Source: DATKEJ01 sp963768715 (lineage in GTDB: Bacteria; Bacteroidota; Rhodothermia; Rhodothermales; DATKEJ01). From it: DNA of 64,000 nt. This document shows positions 1 through 10,036 of this stretch, one piece after another. The translations under genes were made by a program, and so were the position numbers. Location: positions 806,001 through 870,000 of the forward strand of contig CAVYJC010000011.1 in NCBI GenBank assembly GCA_963768715.1. Reading direction: 5' to 3'. The first letter of the stretch is position 1. Each line of letters opens with the position of its first letter. Below the pieces are notes generated by a model, which did not search any database, was not told the origin of the DNA, and was given only the letters and a program-made list of their open reading frames with translations.

Positions 1-731
1 GGCGAGGGCGCTTCTTCGATGAGCTTCTGGTGACGGCGCTGGATCGAACACTCGCGCTCGGCCAGATGTATGACGTTGCCCTTCCCATCACCCATGACCT
101 GGATCTCGACGTGACGCGGACTGGCGACCAGTTTTTCGATGTAGACCTCAGAACTGCCGAAAGCCGATTCGGCTTCGTTCCGCGCCACACTGAACTGGCG
201 CGGTAATTGGGCCTCGTTCGCGGCGATCCGCATCCCCTTCCCGCCACCGCCGGCGCTGGCCTTGATCATCACGGGATACCCGATGGCGGCCGCAGCCTTC
301 AGGGCCGCTTTTTCATCCTCGACGATGCCGTCGGACCCGGGCACCGTCGGAACGCCAGCCGCAATCATCGTACGTTTTGCCTGGTTCTTATCGCCCATGA
401 GACGAATCGTCTCAGGCGTTGGTCCGATGAACTCGAGCCCGTGATCCCTGCAAACCGCACTGAAGTCGGCGTTTTCGGCAAGAAAACCGTAGCCGGGATG
501 AATCGCGTCAGCGCCGGTTACTTCGGCAGCCGCGATCATTCTGTCGATTCGCAGATAGCTGTCCTTTGCGGCGGGTGGACCAATACAGACGGCTTCGTCA
601 GCGAAACGCACCGGGAGGGAGTCTCTGTCCGCCGTCGAGAATACGGCCACGGTCTTCAAACCGAGTTCGTGGCACGTCCGGATGACGCGGAGTGCGATTT
701 CACCCCTATTTGCGATAAGTACCTTTTGCAT
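1..731 (-). CDS. accC: Biotin carboxylase subunit of acetyl-CoA carboxylase (N-terminal part; gene runs off the window)
   Basis: The reverse-strand frame starts at ATG 731 and stays open to base 1, giving about 243 residues. It begins MQKVLIANRGEIALRVIRT, the hallmark start of biotin carboxylases, and carries the ATP-grasp glycine loop SAGGGGKGMRI near residue 160. Family knowledge: it carboxylates biotin on AccB using ATP and bicarbonate, the first half-reaction of fatty acid synthesis. It lies 21 bases downstream of accB on the same strand, the usual accBC arrangement. Pyruvate or propionyl-CoA carboxylase subunits share this N-terminus, but the accB neighbour favours AccC. The C-terminal half and stop codon lie outside the window. 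Confidence 0.95.
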   Translation of the reverse strand, partial: MQKVLIANRGEIALRVIRTCHELGLKTVAVFSTADRDSLPVRFADEAVCIGPPAAKDSYLRIDRMIAAAEVTGADAIHPGYGFLAENADFSAVCRDHGLEFIGPTPETIRLMGDKNQAKRTMIAAGVPTVPGSDGIVEDEKAALKAAAAIGYPVMIKASAGGGGKGMRIAANEAQLPRQFSVARNEAESAFGSSEVYIEKLVASPRHVEIQVMGDGKGNVIHLAERECSIQRRHQKLIEEAPS

Positions 732-752
732 GATCGCTCGTCGTGAAACGCG

Positions 753-1283
<531 letters not shown>

Positions 1284-1327
1284 GTGCTGGAAGATAAATT
1301 GCGGTTCACAGCGCCGCGACTACGGCA

Positions 1328-1891
1328 CTATCGAACACGAGTAATATAGTCTCCCGTTTGGGTATCCACCCGAAGCAGGTCCCCTTCATTCACAAAAAGA
1401 GGAACACTTATTACCGCCCCGCTCTCCAACTGGGCCGGTTTGCTGCCACCCTGCGCGGTGTCACCCTTGAGGCCGGGATCCGTTTCTACGACGCGCAACT
1501 CTACGTGGCGCGGGACTTCCACCTTCACGGTTTCATTCGTCTCAACATATATCAGCGCCTCGGCCGACTCACCCTCCTTCAGGTAGTCTCTGCCTTCGAC
1601 CAGATCTGCGGGCACTGAAAGCTGTTCGTACGTCTCGTTGTGCATAAAATGCATCCCGAGATCGTCCTGGTAAAGATACTGGAAGGCGTGGCGCTCAACA
1701 CGAGCAACCTCCACCTTCTCACCGGACCGGAACGTATTGTCGACGACTTTGCCGTTTCGGACGTTCTTCAGTTTCGTCCTGACAAACGCTCCCCCTTTCC
1801 CCGGCTTCACGTGCTGAAACTCGACAATCGACCACAGATCGCCATTCCAGACCAGTGTCAAGCCATTCCTAAAATCACTTGTGTCTGCCAT
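1328..1891 (-). CDS. efp: Translation elongation factor P
   Basis: The 187-residue protein has the EF-P KOW-like N-domain followed by two OB domains. The modified-lysine loop reads HVKPGKGGAF, with the equivalent of E. coli Lys34 at residue 32. EF-P binds stalled ribosomes and relieves arrest at polyproline stretches. The start is ATG 1891, which gives the standard MADTSDFRNG beginning; the frame is open further upstream to 2218 but that extension overlaps bshB1 and is not EF-P-like. It lies between bshB1 and accB. No Lys-modification genes (epmA/epmB) are visible nearby. Confidence 0.97.
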   Translation of the reverse strand: MADTSDFRNGLTLVWNGDLWSIVEFQHVKPGKGGAFVRTKLKNVRNGKVVDNTFRSGEKVEVARVERHAFQYLYQDDLGMHFMHNETYEQLSVPADLVEGRDYLKEGESAEALIYVETNETVKVEVPRHVELRVVETDPGLKGDTAQGGSKPAQLESGAVISVPLFVNEGDLLRVDTQTGDYITRVR

Positions 1892-1988
1892 ACAAATCGA
1901 TTTGCTACCCCCCGATTCGCCTGCATGAGGGCGTCGAATATACCTTGCCCCTCTCAAGCTTGTCAATTTACTCCAAGGGCAGACGCTG

Positions 1989-2750
1989 CTACGTTCTTGC
2001 CTTCCGTCCCAGGAATGCCACAAGATCGGCGACGCCCATGGGCCCGTGCCTGTAGAGAAAGCCTTCACCGTAGGCAGCGCCCGTCCTATAACCGAGCGAC
2101 TGAGCCCGGGCCTCAATAAATCGTATGAACCCGGGATCCGAGATGAACGTTTCCGGTTCGCCCGAAGTCTCTTTGTAACGGTCGCTGTGAACCTGCGAAG
2201 CGTAGGCGCGAACAGCATCCATTCGACGCGGCCAGACCGTCGACACGTCGACGACCAGATCCGGCTCGAAATTCAGTCCCTGCATGTAGTGCAGGGTGTG
2301 GGAAGGCCGCCACGCTTCCTGTGGACCGTCGGCTGAACGCGTTTCGATTTTGGCCAGCCCGGCATAGAAGATCGCGGACGTGCACAGTCTCGTCGCATCA
2401 CCATGGTCGGGATGCCGGTCCTCCGGGGCGCCGACCAGCACAATGTCGGGCCGGTGTGCACGAATTGTGCTAATGAGTGCTTCCTGATTCGGCTTCGTGT
2501 TCGCGATGTCCCCATCGGGCAGCCCGAGATTGATCCGTACAGGCACCCCCAGGATGTTGCGGGCCGTCTCCGCTTCTTTCGCCCTCTGCTCGGCTGATCC
2601 TCTCGAGCCGAGTTCACCCCGCGTCAGATCGACAATTCCGACGCGATAGCCCTGATCGACGAGGAGGCAAACCGTGCCGCCACAACATATTTCGATATCG
2701 TCGGGATGAGCGCCGACGGCGAGTACGTCCAGTTTCTCAGCGACATCCAT
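1989..2750 (-). CDS. bshB1: Bacillithiol biosynthesis deacetylase BshB1 (LmbE/PIG-L family)
   Basis: The protein has 253 residues starting at ATG 2750, 11 bases downstream of the leuS stop. It has the LmbE/PIG-L zinc motif AHPDDIE at residues 14-20 and a second metal/substrate motif HPDHGDAT in the middle. Family knowledge: BshB removes acetyl from GlcNAc-malate to give glucosaminyl-malate, the second step of bacillithiol synthesis. The presence of bshC at 5.9 kb in the same window supports this over other LmbE deacetylases. The frame is open upstream to 2984 inside leuS, but that extension is a shadow of leuS. Confidence 0.88.
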   Translation of the reverse strand: MDVAEKLDVLAVGAHPDDIEICCGGTVCLLVDQGYRVGIVDLTRGELGSRGSAEQRAKEAETARNILGVPVRINLGLPDGDIANTKPNQEALISTIRAHRPDIVLVGAPEDRHPDHGDATRLCTSAIFYAGLAKIETRSADGPQEAWRPSHTLHYMQGLNFEPDLVVDVSTVWPRRMDAVRAYASQVHSDRYKETSGEPETFISDPGFIRFIEARAQSLGYRTGAAYGEGFLYRHGPMGVADLVAFLGRKART

Positions 2751-2761
2751 CCAAGTATCCT

Positions 2762-5371
2762 CTAAATGACGAAATTCACAATCCGGCCTGGGACATAGAT
2801 CGATCGCCTGACCGTCCGTCCATCCAGAAATCGAGTAACATTCTCGAGTGCGCGAGCCGCTTCGACGACCGTCGACTCTTCGGCACCGGCATCCACCGTG
2901 ATCGAGCCACGGACCTTCCCGTTCACCTGAACGGCGATCTCGACCTGCTCCACGCGGAGATATCTTTCTTCCGCCACCGGCCATGGTTCGTACGCGAGCG
3001 TCTCCTTCCCACCCAGCCGCTGCCAGAGCTCTTCACCGAGATGGGGCGCAAACGGACTCAGCAGCAGTACGAACGTCTTCGCAACGTCGGCCGAGCAAGT
3101 CTTCCATCGCGCCGCCTCGTTGACAAACTCCATAAGCGCCGATATCGCGGTATTGAATCGCAGCCCTTCGATATCGCCGGATACCTTCTCGATCGTACGG
3201 TGGATCGCCCTGAGCTCATCGTCGGCAGGATCCGCACCGGTTATCTGGCTGGACAACGCCCCGTCTTCGTCGACAATCAGCCGCCACGACCGATTGAGGA
3301 AGCGATAGACCCCGCCGACGCCGCTCATTGACCATGGCTTCACCTGGTCGAGTGGACCCATGAACATTTCGTACAAGCGCAGGGAGTCGGCGCCGTAGCG
3401 ATCGACGATCTCGTCCGGGTTCACGACGTTGCCGCGACTTTTGCTCATCTTGAACGCACGAGCGGACAGGAGAACGGTCGGATCGCTTTTCAAAACAAAA
3501 CGGTCGCCGTCTTTCGTTACGTCCTCTTCGGGAATTCGCTCCGATGAAAACTCGCCGCCGACCCGCTCGAGCTCATCCGCGGTCTCCGGAGAGATAACCT
3601 GCCCCTGACCATTGCGGTACAACGTGTATTCGACCTCGCCGAGGATCATCCCTTGGTTGAAAAGTCTCTGGAATGGCTCCTTGGTCGATACGTAGCCCGC
3701 ATCGTAAAGCACTTTGTGCCAGAATCTGGCATACAGGAGGTGGAGAACCGCATGCTCGGCGCCACCGACGTACAGGTCGATCGGCATCCAATAGCGCTCC
3801 TTTTCCGGATCGACGAGTATGTTTGAATTCTTGGGATCAATGAATCTCAGATAGTACCAGCAGGAACCGGCCCATTGCGGCATGGTGTTCGTTTCGCGGC
3901 GCGCAGGCTGTCCTGTATCGGGATCCGTCGTGGTGACCCAGTCCGTAATTGTCGCGAGTGGACTCTCCCCGGTACCGCTCGGTTTATAGGAATCGACCTC
4001 CGGGAGCCGCACCGGCAGCTCGGAATCGCGGACGGCCTTGTGACTTCCGCCGACGTGGATCACGGGAATCGGTTCACCCCAATACCGCTGACGACTGAAG
4101 AGCCAGTCGCGCAGCTTGTAGTTCACCTTCCTCGATCCCTTCCCCGACGCCTCGAGCCAGTCACTGATCTTTGCAATCGCGTCCTCCGTGTCGAGCCCGT
4201 CGATCGAAACCAGGTGGCTGGACGATCTGATGAGCTTTCCGCTTGCCACGAATGCGCCATCCGAAATGTCGCCACCAGCGACGACCTCACGAATCGGAAG
4301 ATCATACTGTTTCGCGAACTCGTAGTCTCGCTCGTCGTGTGCCGGAACGGCCATGATGGCCCCGGTTCCATAGGAGGCGAGGACGTAGTCGGCCACCCAG
4401 ATCGGAATACGCTCCTCGTTGACGGGATTTATTGCGTACGCACCGGTAAAGACCCCGGTTTTCGCCTTTTGGAGCGCCGTCCGCTCTAACTCACTCTTTC
4501 GCGCCGCTGCTTCTCTGTACGAGTCGACGTCCGACCGGAATGCCTCCGCGACGATCTCGTCGAGCCCTTCGTACTCCGGAGAAAGCACCATATAGGTTGC
4601 ACCGAAGAGGGTGTCGGGTCGGGTAGTGTAGACGCGGATGATCCGGTCTCGAGGTCCGTCCACAAGGAAATCGACCTCTGCTCCTTCAGAGCGACCGATC
4701 CAGTTGCGCTGCATCTCCTTGATGTTCTCGGGCCAGTCTACGTCCTCCAGATCCGTCAACAACCGATCCGCATACTCCGTGATCTTGAGCACCCACTGCC
4801 GCATCGGCTTGCGAATCACAGGATGGCCGCCGCGCTCCGATTTTCCGTCGATCACCTCCTCGTTGGCCAACACCGTGCCGAGGGCCGGGCACCAGTTGAC
4901 CGGAATCTCCGCTTCATACGCGAGGCCGCGCTCATAAAGCTTGAGGAAAATCCACTGGGTCCACCGGTAATAATCCTGATCGGTCGTCGCGAACTCTCTC
5001 TCCCAATCGTACGAGAATCCGAGTTGCTTGAGCTGCGCGCGAAATCGATCGATATTCTCTTCGGTCGTCTCACGTGGATGCGTGCTCGTTTCGATCGCAT
5101 GCTGCTCGGCGGGCAGACCGAAAGCGTCCCATCCAATAGGATGCAGAACGTTGAACCCTTTCATCCGCTTGTAGCGGGCGAGAATGTCCGTCGCGGTGTA
5201 ACCCTCCGGGTGTCCGACGTGCAGACCCGAGCCGCTAGGATACGGAAACATGTCCAGCACATAGAACTTGGGACGGGCCGGGTCGGGCTCGTCCGGCGTG
5301 CGGAACGTGCCGTGCTCTTCCCAGTAACGCTGCCACTTGGGCTCTATCTCATGTGATGGGTATGCGGCCAT
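2762..5371 (-). CDS. leuS: Leucyl-tRNA synthetase
   Basis: The 869-residue class Ia synthetase charges tRNA-Leu with leucine. The ATP-binding HIGH-type motif is HVGH at residues 51-54 and the KMSKS loop is at 641-645. The CP1 editing domain includes the threonine-rich VYTTRPDTLFGATY segment. An extra segment of about 60 residues (VEYTLYRNGQGQV onward) precedes KMSKS and looks like the leucyl-specific domain of bacterial LeuRS. The frame is intact over 2.6 kb. It is the first gene of the minus-strand run leuS-bshB1-efp-accB-accC. No T-box-like leader was recognised in the 99 bases upstream. Confidence 0.98.
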   Translation of the reverse strand: MAAYPSHEIEPKWQRYWEEHGTFRTPDEPDPARPKFYVLDMFPYPSGSGLHVGHPEGYTATDILARYKRMKGFNVLHPIGWDAFGLPAEQHAIETSTHPRETTEENIDRFRAQLKQLGFSYDWEREFATTDQDYYRWTQWIFLKLYERGLAYEAEIPVNWCPALGTVLANEEVIDGKSERGGHPVIRKPMRQWVLKITEYADRLLTDLEDVDWPENIKEMQRNWIGRSEGAEVDFLVDGPRDRIIRVYTTRPDTLFGATYMVLSPEYEGLDEIVAEAFRSDVDSYREAAARKSELERTALQKAKTGVFTGAYAINPVNEERIPIWVADYVLASYGTGAIMAVPAHDERDYEFAKQYDLPIREVVAGGDISDGAFVASGKLIRSSSHLVSIDGLDTEDAIAKISDWLEASGKGSRKVNYKLRDWLFSRQRYWGEPIPVIHVGGSHKAVRDSELPVRLPEVDSYKPSGTGESPLATITDWVTTTDPDTGQPARRETNTMPQWAGSCWYYLRFIDPKNSNILVDPEKERYWMPIDLYVGGAEHAVLHLLYARFWHKVLYDAGYVSTKEPFQRLFNQGMILGEVEYTLYRNGQGQVISPETADELERVGGEFSSERIPEEDVTKDGDRFVLKSDPTVLLSARAFKMSKSRGNVVNPDEIVDRYGADSLRLYEMFMGPLDQVKPWSMSGVGGVYRFLNRSWRLIVDEDGALSSQITGADPADDELRAIHRTIEKVSGDIEGLRFNTAISALMEFVNEAARWKTCSADVAKTFVLLLSPFAPHLGEELWQRLGGKETLAYEPWPVAEERYLRVEQVEIAVQVNGKVRGSITVDAGAEESTVVEAARALENVTRFLDGRTVRRSIYVPGRIVNFVI

Positions 5372-5470
5372 GCCTTAAATCCTTCGCTAAACCTGAAAGG
5401 TAAAAAACGGGAGTGAACCGCCGCCTTCTACAAATGTTCTACTGTTAAGACCCTCCGAACCGAAGCATCC

Positions 5471-5878
5471 GTGGACCTGCAAACCGTTCTCCGAACCGCC
5501 TCTACCGTCGCCATCGTCGGCTGCTCTGACAACCCCTTCCGGGCCAGTAATCATGCCGCGACGATGCTCTCGGACGCGGGATATACAGTCATCCCGGTCA
5601 ATCCGAAGTACCGCGCCGTGAACGGTATCCCATGCCTGCCGGACTTTAGGGATATTCCTGACGAGGTGACAATCGACATCGTGAACATCTTCAGAAACTC
5701 CTCGGCGACGCTCGAGGCCGTGAAAGCGGTGATCGAACGGACGGCTCGAACGGGTCACAGACCGCTCATCTGGACGCAGCTGGGTGTCTCTTCGGACGAG
5801 GCTCGGGACGAGGCGATTCGGGCTGGAGTTTCGTACGTCGTCGATCGTTGCATCATGACCGAGTTGGCCAGGATCTGA
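5471..5878 (+). CDS. CoA-binding domain protein (YccU-like Rossmann fold)
   Basis: The protein has 135 residues from a GTG start at 5471. It is a single CoA_binding domain: TVAIVGCSDNPFRASN is the nucleotide loop, followed by VIPVNPKYR and an IVNIFR segment, as in YccU and the N-domain of succinyl-CoA synthetase. The family binds CoA and is often implicated in CoA/thiol metabolism, but no specific reaction is established. It is divergent from leuS and convergent with bshC (22-base gap). The nearby bacillithiol genes make a thiol-related role tempting, but that is inference. Confidence 0.85.
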   Translation: MDLQTVLRTASTVAIVGCSDNPFRASNHAATMLSDAGYTVIPVNPKYRAVNGIPCLPDFRDIPDEVTIDIVNIFRNSSATLEAVKAVIERTARTGHRPLIWTQLGVSSDEARDEAIRAGVSYVVDRCIMTELARI

Positions 5879-5899
5879 CGGGCAAAGTCCGTTCCGAAT

Positions 5900-7555
5900 T
5901 CAAACCGCAATCTCGACAACCTGATGGTCAGTTGTGTCTGTCGACAACTCCGAGATCCAGCGAATCGGGAGATCGCTTCCGTATTTCGTCATGAAATAAA
6001 GGGGGGATACGGTTCGCTCCTGGAGGTTTCCGCCGGGATAAAGGTGGGCAGCGGCACGCTGAATGGCCTCGCCGATCTGATCCTCCTGCCGTCGGGCAGA
6101 CCGAATGGTCCTACCCTTCAACTGCTCAATCTGCTTTATCATCCCGGCCGCGGTAGCCTCCACCGTCTTGCCTAGAGAAGCGTCGATGTCGACAATGAGG
6201 GGCTTCAATCGATCCATTTCGTCAGCAAGAGACTTCTCAACATCGGCAAAGACCGAGTCGAGATCTACGTCGAATCCTGCGAGGACAACCTTGCGAATAA
6301 CCTCATGGGCGTCGCCTGATAGGGAAGGCACGTCAAGATCGTAGCGATCCAGCACGCGGCGGATCCGCTTTTCAACGAACGTCGCACTGGCGCGTGGATA
6401 GATTATTGGCATTGGAATCCCAGCCCAGTCGTACAAACCTTTGAGCTGCGCAAAGTAGGCCACTTCTCCCGGTCCGGCGACGTAGACCGCCGTCGGCAGC
6501 AAAGTGTCCTGCGCCAGAGGTCTCAGTGCAACGTTCGCACTGAATCGCCCGGGCTCGCGCTCGAGCAGATCCAGCGCCTCTGCCACCGCCAGGTCACTGT
6601 CCAGTCCACGCAGGCGGAACGATCCCTCACCTGGATCCAGACGAACTCTTCCTTCCTCATGGAGCAGGAATAAATTGCCGGGGTGCGGCTGAATCTGCGC
6701 CGGATAGGATCGTGAGATGCGCTCGGTGGCCTCCATCAAGACGGCGTGCGATCCGGCATGATCCTCCAATTCGCGCCTGAACAACGGCCGCAGGAGCGGC
6801 TTGAGGTCCGGGTCGTCCGGGGAAAGGAACACGAGACCCTCATCCGGAAACAGCGTGCGCAAATAACGTGCGAAACCGCACAAAAGCGTTTCTCCAACCT
6901 CATACGAGTCTCGGACTGCCTGGATGACATTGTCTCGGAACTCAGTCGGGGGCAGCGTCTCCTCAATCTGCAGAATGAAATCGGTGAACCCTTCATCGAG
7001 ACGGAGTCGACCGACCGGACCCGCATTCAGCCCCTCACGCGCCTGTGCCGGTTCGTACCGGACGCGGACTGGTCCCGCATCTGTCGGCAAAGCAACCGAC
7101 GTCGCCTCGGCGACATCATGATCCTCTCCTTCCAGCCAAAATACCGGTATACACGGCTTACCAGTTTTACCCTCGAGTTCACGTGCTACTTGAAGCGCCG
7201 TGATTGTCTTGAGGACTGTGTAGAGCGGTCCTGTCAGGAGTCCGACTTGCTGGCCGGTTACGACGGCCACGGCACTTGGATCAAGAAGGCGCGAGATATT
7301 GTGAAGTGTGCTTTCCCGTGCTCCCCAGCGCTCATTTTGTCGTTTCAGCACGGAAACGAGCGTCTGGCGATCCCGCTTAAAAGAGGTGGTTCGATCGATT
7401 GCCTGCTCCAGGGCCTCGCTCTGACGGAAATCGCCTGCAAAGAACTCACTGAGCGACGGGTAGTCGTTGCAATAGGCCCGGTAGAGATCGCTAAATCGTT
7501 TGAGATCGCCGAACTGGAGTCTGGTCACCGGATCGCGCGCTACTTCTGAAGTCAT
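5900..7555 (-). CDS. bshC: Putative bacillithiol biosynthesis cysteine-adding enzyme BshC
   Basis: The protein has 551 residues from ATG 7555; an in-frame GTG at 7618 would add 21 residues that do not resemble the family. Recognisable BshC segments are the N-terminal DYPSLSEFF region, AVVTGQQVGLLTGPLYTVLKT, PVFWLEGEDHD and VYVAGPGEVAYFAQL, with a long helical coiled region after residue 420. BshC couples cysteine to glucosaminyl-malate to complete bacillithiol. Length is close to the usual 520-550. bshB1 lies 3 kb away on the same strand; bshA is not in the window. The DUF151 gene ends 82 bases upstream of this start. Confidence 0.93.
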   Translation of the reverse strand: MTSEVARDPVTRLQFGDLKRFSDLYRAYCNDYPSLSEFFAGDFRQSEALEQAIDRTTSFKRDRQTLVSVLKRQNERWGARESTLHNISRLLDPSAVAVVTGQQVGLLTGPLYTVLKTITALQVARELEGKTGKPCIPVFWLEGEDHDVAEATSVALPTDAGPVRVRYEPAQAREGLNAGPVGRLRLDEGFTDFILQIEETLPPTEFRDNVIQAVRDSYEVGETLLCGFARYLRTLFPDEGLVFLSPDDPDLKPLLRPLFRRELEDHAGSHAVLMEATERISRSYPAQIQPHPGNLFLLHEEGRVRLDPGEGSFRLRGLDSDLAVAEALDLLEREPGRFSANVALRPLAQDTLLPTAVYVAGPGEVAYFAQLKGLYDWAGIPMPIIYPRASATFVEKRIRRVLDRYDLDVPSLSGDAHEVIRKVVLAGFDVDLDSVFADVEKSLADEMDRLKPLIVDIDASLGKTVEATAAGMIKQIEQLKGRTIRSARRQEDQIGEAIQRAAAHLYPGGNLQERTVSPLYFMTKYGSDLPIRWISELSTDTTDHQVVEIAV

Positions 7556-7637
7556 TCGCAAATCAGGGAATTGAGGCTCGTGCCTCCGTGGTTTCGATGG
7601 AGGTGACCGAGCCGGCACAACGAGGGGATCATCCGAA

Positions 7638-8222
7638 TCAGGACTCCTGAGCCTTCAGGCGTTGAATCTCATCTCTGAGCTGCGCCGCCTTCTCATAATT
7701 CTCTTCTGCAATGGCCTTTTCGAGAAGCGACTGCATTTTTTCGAGAGGAGTCACGGGTTCCGCGGACTCCTCCTCGGGCTCTTCGGTTCGACCCAGTTGC
7801 AATCCGTTCTCGTCATCACCCGGCAGCCCGGCTTCGGCTAGAACAGAAGCCGCCACATAGATAGGAGCATCGGTGCGAACGGCAATGGCGACTGCGTCGC
7901 TGGGACGAGAATCGAGCTCACGTTCGTCGCCTTGATGGACGAATCTCACCTTTGCGTAGAACGTGCCGTCCTTCAGTTCGCTGATGATAACGCTGACCAC
8001 TTCCCCCCCGACCTGTTCAAAGAGATCGCGAAGGAGATCGTGTGTCATTGGTCGCGGGGGCTGAATCTTTTCCAACTCAAGGGCAATCGCCTGTGCTTCG
8101 AAGGCGCCGATGATGATGGGAAGACGTCGGCCTCCCTCGGCCTCCCCAAGCACGAGCGCGTAGGCGCCCCCGCTCGACGAGCTCGTAGAAAGCCCGAGGA
8201 TCTCAACCTGAATCAACTCCAT
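7638..8222 (-). CDS. Bifunctional nuclease (DUF151) family protein with C-terminal UVR motif
   Basis: The protein has 194 residues from ATG 8222 (MELIQVEILGLS). Residues 1-130 form the BFN/DUF151 domain, recognisable by LPIIIGAFEAQAIALELE and SRPSDAVAIAVR. The last 40 residues (LLEKAIAEENYEKAAQLRDEI) are a UVR-type helical hairpin of the kind UvrB uses to contact UvrC. Plant BFN members show DNase and RNase activity; bacterial roles are unproven. A frame extension to 8267 is open but lacks family similarity. The BFN-UVR architecture is common in Bacteroidota and relatives. Confidence 0.9.
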   Translation of the reverse strand: MELIQVEILGLSTSSSSGGAYALVLGEAEGGRRLPIIIGAFEAQAIALELEKIQPPRPMTHDLLRDLFEQVGGEVVSVIISELKDGTFYAKVRFVHQGDERELDSRPSDAVAIAVRTDAPIYVAASVLAEAGLPGDDENGLQLGRTEEPEEESAEPVTPLEKMQSLLEKAIAEENYEKAAQLRDEIQRLKAQES

Positions 8223-8285
8223 CGAATATGCCACCCGGTTGAAGCCGCGGCGCCATGCGCTCTGCATGTTGGACGACGCCGCATG

Positions 8286-9422
8286 TCACAACGCCTCCCC
8301 GCCAGCTGCGAAAAGTACGTCGTTCAACGCTGACAGAAAAGCCTTGTTCTCATCGGGCAGACCCGCGTTCACCCTCACGAAACGGGGCAATCTTTTGTAT
8401 CCACTGACATCTCTGACAAGTACCCCCCGGCGAGCAAGTGCCTGTTGGAGATCGCCTGCCTCCAGCGGCGTGCGAAAGATCAGGAAGTTGGTCGACGACG
8501 GAACCACGTCGACATTCGGGATCTGCCGAAGGCCGGTCAGAAGACCGTCTCGTTCGGTCGTCAACACTTGGGCCCGTTCGCGAACGATCTCGGGATGAGC
8601 GACCAGGTAGGAGGCGACGATTGCCGTCAATCGATTGATCATAAACGGCAGTCTCGCCTTCAGCAGTTCGGACACGATCACCGGATCGGCGACAAGATAT
8701 CCAAGCCGCAGACCGGCCAGTCCCACAGTCTTCGAGAACGTGCGCATGACGATCACGTTGGGATGAGACGGCAAGAGTGACAGCGCACTCGGACCGGGCA
8801 TGAACTCGTGGTATGCTTCGTCAATGAGCAGCAGTCCGTCCATCCTGTCGGCCGTCGCGCCGAGTGCGGCAACATCGATGGCCTTGCCGGTCGGATTATT
8901 TGGACTGGCCACGATCGCGAGGTTCGCCCCGGAAGTCCGAATAGTCTCCTCAAGCCGTATCGTATCCGTCGAGTAGTCGGCCTCGCAGGGGACCTTGACG
9001 GGAACCCCATCGCATAACCGCACCACCTTTTCGAAAAGCGAGAACATGGGGTCGAGCACGGCCACCGACCCACCCGGACGAATCAGCGAGCAGCCCAGAA
9101 ACTGCGCGAGTTCATTAGAGCCATTGCCGAGAATTAGTGAATCGGTTGAGACACCGAGCGATTCCGCAAGAAGTGAACGAAGCTCGTCGGAGAACTCCGT
9201 GGGGTACCGATTCCACTGCGCCGAGGCAAAACGCTGAAGCAGGAGATGTTTGACCGGAACGGGCACATCGAACGGGCACTCGTTCTGGTTGAGCTTTACA
9301 GAGATGTCTTCGTGCGCCGGAACGTGATACACCGATTCGGCACGGACGGCTTCACGCACATGCCGTACGAACGCGCCTGCATCGCGGCGCGACGTTGAAT
9401 TTTCCTGTCTCTGATCCGCCAA
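8286..9422 (-). CDS. hisC: Histidinol-phosphate aminotransferase
   Basis: The protein has 378 residues of the class I/II aminotransferase fold. Landmarks are KLNQNECPF, the PLP region SPNNPTGKA near 173-181, DEAYHEF near 201-207, and the Schiff-base lysine in RTFSKTVGLAGLRLGY, placed at residue 231. It transfers the amino group from glutamate to imidazole-acetol phosphate in histidine synthesis; some homologues also act on aromatic amino acids. It is a lone his gene here, with DUF151 64 bases downstream. The MADQRQEN start gives a slightly long N-terminus. Confidence 0.9.
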   Translation of the reverse strand: MADQRQENSTSRRDAGAFVRHVREAVRAESVYHVPAHEDISVKLNQNECPFDVPVPVKHLLLQRFASAQWNRYPTEFSDELRSLLAESLGVSTDSLILGNGSNELAQFLGCSLIRPGGSVAVLDPMFSLFEKVVRLCDGVPVKVPCEADYSTDTIRLEETIRTSGANLAIVASPNNPTGKAIDVAALGATADRMDGLLLIDEAYHEFMPGPSALSLLPSHPNVIVMRTFSKTVGLAGLRLGYLVADPVIVSELLKARLPFMINRLTAIVASYLVAHPEIVRERAQVLTTERDGLLTGLRQIPNVDVVPSSTNFLIFRTPLEAGDLQQALARRGVLVRDVSGYKRLPRFVRVNAGLPDENKAFLSALNDVLFAAGGEAL

Positions 9423-9514
9423 TGTCCCTTCCTGAATAGCCGCCTGTACGCCCGAGGCAAGCTATTCGATCCGGTTTCCAGACGAAAATGAAAGAATTGC
9501 GCTCCGAGTCGCTC

Positions 9515-9889
9515 CTACTCCGACTCAGAAACGAAATGCGCGGCTTCTTCTTCGGATAGAGTGATCAGAGGCGGCAATCCGCGAAAATCATACGCGGGAA
9601 GAAGCTCAGATTTGATGTGCCCGATTACTTCGTGTATGGCGGCCACGAACTTGCCAAAATCCTCCTTATACAGGAAGATCTTGTGCTTTTCGTATCTGTG
9701 CTCGCCGACACGTTTGCTCTCAGTAATCGTTACGAAAAAATCCTCTCCCGACCGGGTCGACTTCACATCGAAGAAGTACGTGCGTTTGCCCGCAAGTACC
9801 CGCTTTGAGTAGACTTCGTCCCGGCTCGCGAAATCGCTACCGTCACCATCACCCTGACTCCTCAACCGCTCGTCGCTATCGTAACTCAT
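9515..9889 (-). CDS. DUF3276 PUR-alpha-like nucleic-acid-binding protein
   Basis: The protein has 124 residues. Its core matches DUF3276: VYSKRVLAGKRTYFFDVK, then FFVTITESKR, then IFLYKEDFGKF. These are PUR-type repeats, which bind single-stranded DNA or RNA. ATG 9889 is chosen because a clear GGAGG lies 6 bases upstream; an in-frame TTG at 9901 overlaps that site and is less likely. The family is concentrated in Bacteroidota and relatives, which supports the taxonomic guess. Function in the cell is not established. It is probably transcribed alone. Confidence 0.85.
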   Translation of the reverse strand: MSYDSDERLRSQGDGDGSDFASRDEVYSKRVLAGKRTYFFDVKSTRSGEDFFVTITESKRVGEHRYEKHKIFLYKEDFGKFVAAIHEVIGHIKSELLPAYDFRGLPPLITLSEEEAAHFVSESE

Positions 9890-10036
9890 ACAAGCCTCCA
9901 ACTCAAAGTTACGCGGATTCCCTGCCCAACTTATTAATTTTCAGGCGTTTATTAACCTGTTACCCATCTCATGGACAAACCAATGGGTTGTGAATATCCT
10001 CATTATTTTCAATAAATTCAATGAGTAGGCCGACCT

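Noticed and set aside
5372..5470. T-box or leader peptide controlling leuS
   Set aside because: No T-box sequence, specifier loop or leucine-rich leader ORF could be found in the 99-base gap.
9890..10036. Bacteroidota-type promoter (TTTG...TANNTTTG) upstream of the DUF3276 gene
   Set aside because: A TTTG and a TAATAA box exist, but spacing and the downstream TTTG do not fit, so it was not called.
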